DNA of 64,000 nt from Catenaria anguillulae PL171 (Eukaryota > Blastocladiomycota > Blastocladiomycetes > Blastocladiales > Catenariaceae), in the NCBI GenBank assembly GCA_002102555.1, contig MCFL01000037.1:186001-250000 (forward strand), read 5' to 3'. Position 1 is the first letter of the stretch, and each line of letters starts with the position of its first letter. The notes beneath the pieces were generated by a model. The model did not search any database, was not told the DNA's origin, and saw nothing but the letters and a program-made list of their open reading frames with translations. A program made the position numbers and the translations under genes. Shown piece by piece: positions 1 to 9,926 of the stretch.

Positions 1-2629
1 GAGACCCCCAGCAGGCCAAAGACCGCGCTCCTGCAAAATGAGCATGGCGCCCTTGGGTTTTCCCTTGTTCTCTGGGCCGTGCGAATTGTCCTCGACAACC
101 AAAGACTGGCGATGTTCAACTTGTTCACCGTCACCATCAGTCGAGTACCAAACCGTCGAACGCATCTTAGGCTGCTGCCCGCCAACATTAAGCGCAACAC
201 GGCTGGCGACCAGGGCGTCTGGCTTGAAACACTTGTGGCCGGCCGCATTGTCAAAGACAAACAATGGTTCGACCTCACGACCACGCACGGGAGGGTGGAG
301 CTTCTTGAACTCCTCGACGACAGTCTCGAAATGCGCCATGAACTTCTTGCCGTCGTAGTAGCCGTCCTTGTTCTTGCCAACTTCGAGGGTCTTGCGCAAA
401 GATGCCACCTCACCATGGCATGGGCATGTGTAGCCAGACACCATGATTGCGGCGCCTCGGCTCTTGCTCATGAGCATGAACATGCCTTTTTTGCGCCAGC
501 GACGGCGTGCCCCATCATTTGCGTGAAAAGTCGTCTCGTCTTGGAAACATGGAACGAGATACTTGGTGCCGGCAGGAAGGTTTGGGTAAACCATTGCTGA
601 AACCCGCCGCGACCCATTGGTGCGCTCTTCGATCACGTCAATGGAGGCTGGATCCACTTGAATTGGCAAGTCCTCGTCGTCGTTGATCACGCCCTCCCAA
701 ACCCACGGCATCCGATGCTCCAAGGCCCGCCACTGCTCAATGAACTTGTTGCGGTCAGCCACCACGTCAGGACGATCATGCCCATCGGTGTAAGCGCCTT
801 TGACATCGGCCATGTACTGGTATCCGAGAAACTTCATGTACCGCTTGACTTGGTACTCGGACCGCCTAACACAGCGGGCATCTGGCGCAACCGGCGCTCC
901 GACGATTGCAGACAAGAGAGTCAGCAGCTCACCATTGATCCACGCTTGCAATTTGCGCCAAACAAGGCCGGGGTTCCTCTTGTCGGACGTGAGCTCGATC
1001 ATCTTGGCCTTGGCGCGCTCAACGAAGTCAGTGGAATAGATCGGATCCTTGCTGGGGCGCCGCTTACGAGGGCGATGACAGAGCCCAGGGTCCAATGCGC
1101 CCTTCGCTTCGAACTCTCGCCAGGACGCGTTGGTGTTGCGAGCAGGGCGGGTCGAATCCTTGGCGTCGTGACCAAAGTGGACACTGGAGACGACGGCCGA
1201 AGCCTGCGAGCGAGTCAAACCCGTCGACACAAGGTGGGCCTGCCAGCGGAGAGCCAGGATCCGATCGAGGTGACGAGGATGGTGCTTGCGCCGCCGGGGT
1301 CGGCTCTTCACATCGGCGAGCGTGCCAGCGAGGACTTTGGCAGCCGTGACCTCTCGCTTGAGGCTGACTCGGCGAGCGCGGGACGGAGTTTGGCTCGGGG
1401 TGACAGTGCGGGACACCCGCCCAGGTGCCAGCTGTGGGGAAGGCTCGGCATGTGGTTGCTGGAGCTGAGCAGGTGGCTGGGTTGCAGTTGGCGTTGCTGC
1501 AGTTGGCATTGCTGTTGGCGCAGGCAATGGGTCGGTGGACGTGGCGGCTTGATGCAGCGATGGTTGGCAGGCAAGTGCTGGCCCACGAAAGGATTGCATG
1601 AAAGAGGAGAACTTGTGCTCTGCGTCATGGCCGGGTTGATCAGGTTCGGCTGCCAGGCGGAGAAAAGCAAGGCCAACGGCGGACAAGGTGATGGCAGTCG
1701 ACAGATCGGGATGCTGTGGAGCCAGTTTCTGGACAACCGTGCGAATGACCCTTGACGCATCATTCAATGAACGGGCGTGCAACAAACGCTTCATGAGCCA
1801 ATCCCAGTGCAGACGCGAAAGAGAGGCAATGACCTTGGAGAGTTCCGGAAGCTGCAGAAGGGCATCGGGGTCCACGTGCGAAAGAGGGCATGGGGCGTAC
1901 AGGAGAGGGAACGGGGCTTGCGGCTGGAGAAGACCGTTGGATGCATACGGTTGAGCATGATGAGTGACTTGAGCCACCCCTGCTGAGCAAACGGCACAGA
2001 CTGAAAAGTCAGTTTGAAAGCAAAGCAGATGAGCCCAGCAGAAATGCGTTGTTCGAACCTTGGCCGGCAGCCTCGGAGCTTGCCATGTTCATGTCAGCCA
2101 CGTCGGGGGAGCAGAAGGTGCCAGAAAGAGAATGTGCGAGGGAGGGTGAACCCGAGGGCGCTGGATCTGAGTGGACGACTTCCTCGAACGCGGGCAAAGA
2201 GTCGTTGCGACGTCTCTCGTCGCAGGGGAAGGGCGTGTTTTCTTGGTTGTCGGAAGACCCAGGATCCGCGTTCGAACTTGGTATGGGGGCGCCAGGGTCG
2301 TCGCCACTTGCGTCGTTCTGACCGGAGGCAGCAGGATCGCACTTCATGGCCTTGGCGGGACGGAAAGCCTCGATAGTCGAGTTGATGTCCAGGCCGTGGT
2401 GTTCGGCATACTCCTCGTAAGACACATACCGCCCATTGATGCGAGGACGGGCGATCGCCCAGTCTTTCTTGCCATTCCCCTTACGCTTCTTTTTGGTGCT
2501 CTTGGGCGCTTGATGGGCTCGACTGGCATTGCGTCGTTTGGTCAACGATGGGCCGTCTGCGGAGTCCGTCTCGGCATTCTCGGCGAGGCGTTTGCGACGA
2601 AGCGGGCCATTTGAAACAGGATCAGTCAT
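1..2629 (-). mobile_element. DDE-type fungal transposase, 3' end beyond window
   Basis: The first ATG (2629) opens a basic, Lys/Arg-rich N-terminal region of about 190 codons. A 58-bp intron (2001-2058; the acceptor TTTTCAG follows an AACTGAC branch-like site) joins it in phase to a frame that stays open to base 1, about 855 codons in all. The second part holds QDETTFHANDGARRRW, then SGYTCPCHGE, then LFVFDNAAGHKCF. This is the spacing of the first two catalytic acidic residues of a DDE/RNase H-fold transposase family common in fungal genomes. The third acidic residue would lie beyond the window. Pro/Gln-rich linker sequence sits between the two halves. No stop or frameshift is seen, so the copy may be recent or active. 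Terminal repeats could not be identified. The family call comes from motif memory and the intron is inferred. Confidence 0.7.
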
Positions 2630-3642
2630 CGTGCGATGGTGTCGATGGCATGGACGTCAAGACAAGGGAAAACATACGCAATATGCGGACGCAAAGCGAG
2701 GGGGGGGGGCGACGGGAGAGACTGAAGTCTTATGGAACTCGGTGTTTGCGCGTTGACGTGAGCGACGGGGCAGCAGCCGCGGCCGCGAAGAGGGAACCAC
2801 AGCATCGAGCGAGGGATGATCGGACGGGTTCCATGGCCTTCCCGTCCGTGCGGCGGCTGGCGTGAATTGGTTCGTTATTGCTCTGGCGGGCAAGGAGCAA
2901 GAGGCAGAATGCTGAAGGAGGGCAGGAAACGCGGCCGTCAGCGTTGTTTGTCCAACTCCCGAAGCCGCCACGCCTCCAGCTGCCAAATCCTGCATCGATG
3001 GTCTGTCGCAAGCCTCCGCCTTCATTTGGCGCAAGAAAAATTCCTAACTTTCTGCAAGAACCGGCCCGAAATGGCTGGATCTGTCTGGGCTCATGTTTTT
3101 GCCGATTTCTCGCCAACCAGCCACGGAAATCGAAATCCCGCCAAGTGGATGAAAGTTCATACTGATCTCTTCGAGAACCCCGATTTTCAAGCCAAACCGA
3201 CTGTTCCAGTGTGCTCTAGAACCCCTTTAAGTCCCCTGTGTGACCGGAGGTGTGGGCTGTTCATCGGGTCCGTGATCACGTGGTCTGGACGCGTCCACCC
3301 CCCTCCAAAAACCTGTCAGTTTGAACCTGATGGCACCATACAATAAATACTTGATTCGCTTGATTTTGACGTGGCACGGCTTGGAGGTACGTACTTGGTG
3401 TCTTTGGAGCAGGAGCGGGTCCGCCGATCCAACACGCACAGTGCACGTGGACAGATGTGCCTCGTGGAAGAGGTGGCTTACATATATTTTCCATGTACAA
3501 GTGACTGTACATTGTCTTATCATAAATATGCATTGACTGTGAAGTTTTGACAGCATCTCGTTAAGTCACACGCTGTCCTCTCCTCTGCACTCCATCATCA
3601 CCATTTACATTAACGTTAACAGCATTAACATTAACATTAACA
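2630..3642. other. Intergenic region between transposase and RA-PH gene
   Basis: About 1 kb with no convincing gene; open frames here are short and mutually overlapping. It should hold the 5' end of the transposon and the promoter of the gene at 3643. Immediately before that start codon (about 3606-3640) is a short ATTAAC-type tandem repeat, probably in the 5' UTR. Confidence 0.5.
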
Positions 3643-6431
3643 ATGTCAAGCACGCCTACTCCTCCTCCCATATCGCCGCAATCGCAGCTTCAGCCGCAGC
3701 CGCTGCCCGCTACCAGCAAGGTCCTGGACGACCTGCTTGCCCAGCTCTCGCTCGACTTTGACCTCGACAACCCCTTGGATTCACAATCATCCACCGCCGT
3801 CTCCACACCTCTCAGGCAGCCTTCGCCTCCGCCTCCGCCACGCCCGTCCCAACCACCAACCGTCTCCGTCTCGGCAAGTCATGTCACCTTCTCCGAGTTT
3901 GACTGGGCCGACCTCAATGCCATGGCCAACCACATTGACGAGCTGCTCGACGACTCGACGCCCCTTGGCCGTTCTCACTCCGTTTCCCGCCCACGCCCAC
4001 AAATGAAACGGTCGGCGGCCTCTAAGCGCCTCTCCCGCGTCATCCTGTCCTCGTCCCCGGCCCCTGCCTACCCTGCCTACCCACCATCCGTCACAGCCGC
4101 TCCTATGGGCAACATCGATGAGGGCAATGACGACGACGACGACGACGACGACAAAGCACCCATTGCCGCCACCCTTTCCCGCTCGGCTTCGCGTTCCTAT
4201 TCCCATCACACTCGAACCGCCACCACTACCACTGGGACTCTGCCGCTCGTCGCTCCCGCCGCTGAAACCGCCACCTCCACCCAAAGCCAAAACCAAAAAC
4301 GGCGCCGGTCTCGGTCTCGTTCCAAATCCAAATCGCGTGCAAACCGTGCCTTATCGCCTTCATCTCCTCCTCCTCCTCCTCCTCCACCACAACAGGTTCC
4401 GCGGTCCCTGCATCTTCTGCAGCATCCACTTTGGCTCAAAAACTCGCAAAGGCCAAAATCCAAAAACTTCACACCAAAGTGCAAATCGGCAGCAACCCAC
4501 CCACTCGCGTCACCCAGCCCATTTCCGTCGCATCCATCACGCCTGCCGCAGATATTGTCGAGTACCTCACCGACACGCTCGACCTGAGCGTCATTGACCC
4601 GCCGCTCGATTCCGATTCTTCCCCCAATCTTGTCGGCGTTGTTGTCGAGCCACTCTTGGCAACCACCAACGATACCAATGACGATGACCCGCCGCCCGAA
4701 TACACCCTGTTTGAATACTTTTCCGACCTCGACCTCGTCCGCCCTATCCGCCCCTGGGAACCCCTAGGCGACGTGCTGCGTTCCTGGGAACCCGCCCAAT
4801 CCGCCAATTCCTTGGCCATGCGCAAAGACACGTATGCGCGGTTACCCGAATATGCCCTGTTGGGCCCTCCGGCACGCATGGCGGGCGTGCTGCATTGGGA
4901 GTCGCGACCGGGACATTACAAAAAGCGCCACGTCGAGTTGCGCTTGGGCGCCGAGGCCAGACGCCACGCGCGGTCCGAGTTTGCGGCCCCTGGAACACTC
5001 ACGGGCACCATTGATGTGGCACAGTCCACCGAGGTGGCCAGCGTATGGATGGGTCGCGCAAAGTCATCAAGTCCTGTGGATACTTTGGTGTGTTCGTTGG
5101 CGCATTTCGACGTGTACACGTTTGACCCGCAGGCCACCGCGCGCAAGCGTGCACCATCAAAGTATGGGTTTGCACTCAAAAATGCCGCCGCGCGCATGGC
5201 CCAGTTTGAGGAAAAGTCCGAGTATGTGCATTGGTTTTATGCAGAGTCGCAGCAACAAGCACGGGCATGGGTGGTGGCGCTCCGGGCGTGCAAAGCGCAT
5301 GTGGATCGGTTTGCGCACAGCGAGTGGTTTGATGATGATGACGACGACCACGTTCAAGGTGCCGCTGACGACAAACAACAACAACTCAAGGATCAGCCAG
5401 AAGACCAAGACGAGCGCAAGTCGATATCGCATCACAGCCAAAAATCCAGCGCCGGTGGCCCGACACAGCCCATGTTTCACACGCTGCTCAATCTCGATGC
5501 AGACAACCCTTCGAAACCTGTGCGCCACGACGATGGCGGCCCGCTCCTGCGTGACATCTCGGCACCCTCGTCCTCGATTCAACACGGCACCACCATTGTG
5601 CCCATTGGCGCCAACGGCAAACCCTTGCTCGACTTTTCGGAAAACCTGGCCGGATTCACGCTCGAGCGGCCCACGCTGCTGGCCTCGACGCTGTCGCGGT
5701 CCAAAACCATTGGCGCCACATCGCCGTCGGCGCATGCGCCTAGGCAAATTCCCGGCACCTTGGGTGGCGGCGGAAGCACGTTGCATCGGTCGGCTTCCGA
5801 GTCGCATCCTCATCATTCACCAACCTCGAGCCGCAGCCAGTCGCGCGCGCGTGCAAGTCCCAGTGGCGGGTCGTCGCCTACGCTTGTCCCTCGGCATCCG
5901 CACCCGCATCCGCGTGCACACAGTCCTCCACCCCCGGTGCTTCGGTATCCTGCCGGGGCCGGCGGCGTGTCCGACTCGGGATCCAACTTGGGTGTCCGTG
6001 ACGACGACAAGGACGACGACGATTCGGATGACGAGGTGCCGCTTGGCACCTTGTCGCGACGGCCCACGTTGCAGAGCACGGGCACCAGTAATTCCAATTC
6101 GCCGTATTTGATGCCCATGCAGTTGCCCGTGGGCGGCGGGGCGAGTGCACCACCCACAACAACAACTTTGGCAAGAAATCAGTCCACGTCGCGGTCGCGG
6201 CCGGCGGCTTCGACAACCGCAGCTGCAACGGCACGCCCGGCGGCCGGTGTGCATTTGGGTGGCGCTCTGGACGAGTCCAATGTGGGCGGTAAGGGTACAT
6301 TGTTGGACCAGATTGGCCGCAAGCGCAATGAGCAGGCCTCGAGTGGAGCGCAGGGCGGGCAGCAACGGAGGGGATTGATTGATCAGATTCCGAGTGCTTC
6401 GAGGGGCGGAAGCAACGGAGGGCGGTGGTGA
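3643..6431 (+). CDS. RA-PH tandem adaptor, MRL (RIAM/lamellipodin/Grb7)-like
   Basis: Two frames join in phase over a 59-bp intron (4337-4395, GTGCAA..CAACAG), giving 909 residues. Residues 1-240 are low-complexity Ser/Pro with an acidic Asp run and an RSRSKSKSR stretch. From about 244, AQKLAKAKIQKLHTKV opens a Ras-association-like domain, with FEYFSDLDLVRP..LGDVLRSWE typical of the RA-PH linker. A PH domain follows (about 385-535; GVLHWES..YKKRHVELR to WVVALRACK). The tail is Ser/Pro-rich and ends with KGTLLDQIGRKRNEQ and GLIDQI, which resemble WH2 actin-binding motifs. MRL and Grb7-type proteins link Ras/Rap GTPases and phosphoinositides to actin at the plasma membrane, and a similar role is inferred. 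A one-base indel in the TCC/CCT tract is the alternative to the intron. Confidence 0.7.
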
Positions 6432-6585
6432 GTTAGAAAGGTGGACGACTCGACTCGACTCGAATGGCTTATGATGTTAGACATTCCACACTCATACTAA
6501 ATGTGTTACTTCCTTTGGTGACATTGACATTTATGATTTATATATACATTCATTTACACTGCATGTACATTCCATCTTCCCTGAC

Positions 6586-7605
6586 TCACTCTTGTTGCGG
6601 AGTAATAGTAGGCACCACTGGCACAAACCCGTCCCTTGCCCGCCTCAACTCGGCCATCAACTGCTCGGGACCCCACTGAACCCCTTCCTCCTCTTGCCCA
6701 ACAATACCCAACATCTTCCTGACACTGCGCGTCAACCCGGCCGTTTCGCACCTCGTCCGGAAAAACGGATTGACCTGCCACTCACTTGCAAGTCTTGTCG
6801 GTACCGTACACTTGCTTTCGCCGCCATCGCCCCGGCCTCGCAATTCACTCACCCTGGCCAACTCCTCGCGTACGTGGGCATTGTCGGGCATGACCTGTGC
6901 CGCAAATTGCAAGTTTGCCAGTGCATACTCGTGCCCGGAAAACAGCCAGGTGTGTTCGGGCAACTTGCGCGCGTGCAAGTCATCCATCACCGCAAGCACG
7001 TCTCGAGCACCTCGCTCGAAAAACTTGCCTACACCCGCACGAAAAATGGTGTCGCCCGAAAACAACACCGAGGTGTCGGCACACGTCACGAGGTACATGA
7101 CGCTGCCCCGGGTATGTCCCGGGGCCGCCACCACCTCCACGCCAACGTGACCGTCAAGCAACCCTGGGAGCACTTGGCCACCGAGCACCTCGCGCGTCAC
7201 GCACGCGACACCCTCGCCTTGCCCACCAACCACGACGCACGCGGGCCATGCGCGCACGAGTGCGTGGTTGCCGCCCGTGTGATCGTGGTGTTTGTGTGTT
7301 GACAGCACATGTGTGACCTTGTCCACGTTGTTTGCCTTGCACCACGCCAGGATCGAGGTGGCGTCGCCCGCGTCAATCAAAACGGCCGATCGGGTCGCGG
7401 CGTGGTGCAGGGCATAGGCGTAGTTGTCTTTGCCGTACGGAATGGGTGTGACGGAAATGGTGCCGCCCAACCACACAATGTTGGTCGCGGGGTCAATGGA
7501 CGAGTGTGGAACGGGCGGGGTCGGGTTGAGCACGTAGTGGTTGAGGTACCAGCCCAGGGGAGAAGTGTAGAGCGAGTAGAGCAGCGGAAACAGATACGAC
7601 GACAT
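6586..7605 (-). CDS. Hydroxyacylglutathione hydrolase (glyoxalase II)
   Basis: A single 339-residue exon of the metallo-beta-lactamase fold. It hydrolyses S-lactoylglutathione to lactate and glutathione in methylglyoxal detoxification. The zinc signature STHKHHDHTGGN (about residue 100) is complete, and GHTRGS, SGDTIFRAGVGKFFE and SGHEYALANLQFA supply the remaining metal and substrate residues. The N-terminus (YLFPLLYSLYTSPLGWYLN) is hydrophobic and could be a membrane anchor or a mitochondrial signal. The length is somewhat above the cytosolic enzyme's usual 250-260 because of this extension. It converges with the RA-PH gene, with about 150 bp between stop codons. The enzyme class is secure and the localisation is inferred. 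Confidence 0.93.
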   Translation of the reverse strand: MSSYLFPLLYSLYTSPLGWYLNHYVLNPTPPVPHSSIDPATNIVWLGGTISVTPIPYGKDNYAYALHHAATRSAVLIDAGDATSILAWCKANNVDKVTHVLSTHKHHDHTGGNHALVRAWPACVVVGGQGEGVACVTREVLGGQVLPGLLDGHVGVEVVAAPGHTRGSVMYLVTCADTSVLFSGDTIFRAGVGKFFERGARDVLAVMDDLHARKLPEHTWLFSGHEYALANLQFAAQVMPDNAHVREELARVSELRGRGDGGESKCTVPTRLASEWQVNPFFRTRCETAGLTRSVRKMLGIVGQEEEGVQWGPEQLMAELRRARDGFVPVVPTITPQQE

Positions 7606-7680
7606 GTTTGCTCGAGGTTGTTTTTATATGTATGTGGAATAGGTTGCATTGACTGACACATTGATATCATCACTCATGGT

Positions 7681-9099
7681 TTAAACACTCTCGTCCTCGC
7701 CATCATCGCTTGCACTTTGCCCCTTGGCCCTCGCCCTCTTCCTCGCTTGCACCGTCTTGATGGCGGCCGCCAACTTGTCCTGCATCTCGTCGCTCCACTC
7801 CAAGTACTCGACAAACCGTGCCGTCTTGCACGGGTGCGTCATTGGAATCATTGAGTAGAATCCGATCCCGAGCCGAGGTCGCACGGAAAGCGGCTGTGGA
7901 TCGTGTTCTTGTTGCTGATGCGGTTCTACGAGCCGGTCTGGCCGCGGCGGCAAAGCTGCTTGCGGCGCAGAGAGTGCGTTGGCGAGCGGCGTAGAGGATC
8001 GGGCTGAGGGTGTCAGGGTTGGCTTTGGCCGGCGACTCGACGCAGGAGTGGGTGCAGGACGAATGGGTTGCATGGTGGACGCGGGCGTCCCCGAGCTTGG
8101 GCGTACCACTGCCGACGACGGTGATGATGATGATGATGACGTTGTGGATGGCGCCGTTTGGCCCAACGCCGTCAACTCACACTCGGGGGCATCAGAGGGA
8201 ATCGCCAACCGTGGCCGCTTGCGAGCCATGGTGTTGCTCAATGGCCGCGTCAAACTCAGTGACGGCGGCTGCCGAGTTGCGGGTGCAAGCAGCTCATCTT
8301 CTACCTCCTCGCCCTCTTCCTCTCCTCCCGTCGACTCGCCGCCGCCACCCAACAATGCCCTGGCCCTCTTTGTTCCCCGTTTCGCTTTCGTCGGTGTCCG
8401 TGGCCGAAACCGGGCCTCCAAATCGTCCTTGACCTCCATCTGCATCCTGGCCACCACCGCATCAAACTTGTTTGTCGTCATCTCCAAGGCCTTTGCAAAT
8501 TTCGCAAGCGACACTTGTGTCTTTTGCTCCTTCATCTGCACATACACGGCGGCACACTGGTACTCCAATTTCACGCGCTCGATCCAGTAGGCGGGCGTAC
8601 TGGCCGTCACCTCGCCCTCCCTGCGCAGCGCCACAAGCATCTTGTCGGCGAGCTGCTGGGCAAACGAGACATCGACCGTGATGGCGCCCAGTTTGATGAG
8701 AATCATGGCGAGTGACGGAACATCGGCGGCGCCCAACCCACGGCCAAGAGCTGGAGCTTGCCCCGATCCTTGGCCGTTGGATGCTTTGGTCGACGACGAA
8801 GACGACGATGAAGGTACTCGCTGCCGGACCGACGACAATGCATGGTTAAATGCCAACGTCTGCTTCTTGGACTTGACGAGCAAGTCCTTTGTAATGTCAA
8901 TGGGCAGGACGTGCTCGGAGCATGCAAGCCGCACACAGGCTTTGGCGACGGCGTCGCGGTCGCACGACGAGCCCGGGGCAAGTGTGCGGTACAGGCGCAG
9001 CAGTTCGAGGGCACGGGCTGTTACGGCCGCAGGGAGTGTGGGCACTATGGGGATGCCCGCGAGGTCGGCAGGCAGGCGCGCGGCAAGTGGGTGGGACAT
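7681..9099 (-). CDS. Probable origin recognition complex subunit 6
   Basis: One exon of 472 residues from the ATG at 9099; an in-frame ATG at 9216 would add 39 residues. The first third has two helical cyclin-box-like segments (AVTARALELLRLYRTLAP, then a PSLAMILIKLGAITVD..AYWIERVKLEYQCAAVY block) of the kind found in ORC6, which is TFIIB-related. The middle is low-complexity, basic and Ser/Pro-rich, fitting a regulated linker. The C-terminus (LGIGFYSMIPMTHP..FVEYLEWSDEMQDKLAAAIK) recalls the short conserved C-terminal helix by which ORC6 binds ORC3. ORC6 acts in origin licensing. The match rests on layout and scattered residues, so an unrelated nuclear protein remains possible. Confidence 0.5.
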   Translation of the reverse strand: MSHPLAARLPADLAGIPIVPTLPAAVTARALELLRLYRTLAPGSSCDRDAVAKACVRLACSEHVLPIDITKDLLVKSKKQTLAFNHALSSVRQRVPSSSSSSSTKASNGQGSGQAPALGRGLGAADVPSLAMILIKLGAITVDVSFAQQLADKMLVALRREGEVTASTPAYWIERVKLEYQCAAVYVQMKEQKTQVSLAKFAKALEMTTNKFDAVVARMQMEVKDDLEARFRPRTPTKAKRGTKRARALLGGGGESTGGEEEGEEVEDELLAPATRQPPSLSLTRPLSNTMARKRPRLAIPSDAPECELTALGQTAPSTTSSSSSSPSSAVVRPSSGTPASTMQPIRPAPTPASSRRPKPTLTPSARSSTPLANALSAPQAALPPRPDRLVEPHQQQEHDPQPLSVRPRLGIGFYSMIPMTHPCKTARFVEYLEWSDEMQDKLAAAIKTVQARKRARAKGQSASDDGEDESV

Positions 9100-9282
9100 G
9101 ATGGGCGGGTGGGGTTGCCGTGGGTTGATGCTGTCAATATGGTTCTTTGGCCGGAGTGCTTTGCTTTCATTTTCATCGCCGTCTATTTTTTCGTTCGGCC
9201 GCACTTTGCTGATCATATCAAAAGTGGTCGATGCGTGTGATCAATGTTCGTCAGCCATGTTGTGTGTCGATGCAGCCAGGAG

Positions 9283-9316
9283 CAGGGGTACTAATAACAT
9301 GTTATTAGTACCCCTG
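9283..9316. repeat. Perfect 34-bp palindrome
   Basis: Two 17-base halves are exact reverse complements with no spacer, centred on ACATGT. The motif GGAGCAGG occurs immediately on each side as a direct repeat (about 9279-9286 and 9317-9324). It lies in the roughly 700-bp gap between the divergently transcribed ORC6-like gene and the repeat-protein gene, so it could be a regulatory dyad, a cruciform-prone site or a footprint of an excised element. Confidence 0.9.
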
Positions 9317-9579
9317 GGAGCAGGTTGCAACTCACGAGGGCACTTGTGTTAACCCAATTGTTGTCCCACAAGTAAAAATCGTCGGGACTCAACTCCAAGC
9401 GGCGTGCGGTGGTCCATGTCGGAGGACATGAGGTGGCCAGTGCGAGGAAACGAAGTCTGGTGAATAGCTTGGTTGGTCAGCATGCGGAGAGTTGATGCAT
9501 CCACTGGCGCCAATGATCTGGATTGAACACTAACTGATGTCTGAATGAGCTTAGCAGATTGACTTACATCCATTATCAT

Positions 9580-9580
<1 letters not shown>

Positions 9581-9611
<31 letters not shown>
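9581..9611 (+). repeat. 31-base poly(T) tract
   Basis: An uninterrupted T run about 315 bp upstream of the start codon of the His-rich repeat protein. Long dA:dT tracts exclude nucleosomes and often mark strong fungal promoters. It could equally be the poly(A) end of a reverse-transcribed insertion on the minus strand, but no element was found next to it. The rest of this gap, apart from the palindrome, shows no gene. Confidence 0.85.
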
Positions 9612-9616
<5 letters not shown>

Positions 9617-9926
9617 ATATTGGGAACCGCATGCGCAGCAGTCATGTCCGCGTCTCACCACTCAGACGCGGTTGGTGCCGCGAACACGTCCGCGCCGCAT
9701 GACCGCACTCCGTGTCTTGAATGTCCATAGGTTCATGGTGGCAAGGTCATGGGCTCTCGATGGAGACACCAACTGCAGGCCGACTCGAGCATTGTATGTC
9801 ATAGTTCCTGGCAAGAGGTACAAATACCGAATTGATCCCCGCCACCACCATTCCCACTTTTTGTATCTCCATCTCATCCACATCCCACACACACTCAAGA
9901 CTTACCCAACCAACCAATCAATCACC

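Noticed and set aside
658-1755. 365-codon plus-strand open frame
   Set aside because: It is antisense to the transposase frame, which has DDE-family motifs on the minus strand.
3787-4296. Gly/Val-rich minus-strand open frame
   Set aside because: It is the shadow of the Ser/Pro-rich N-terminus of the RA-PH gene.
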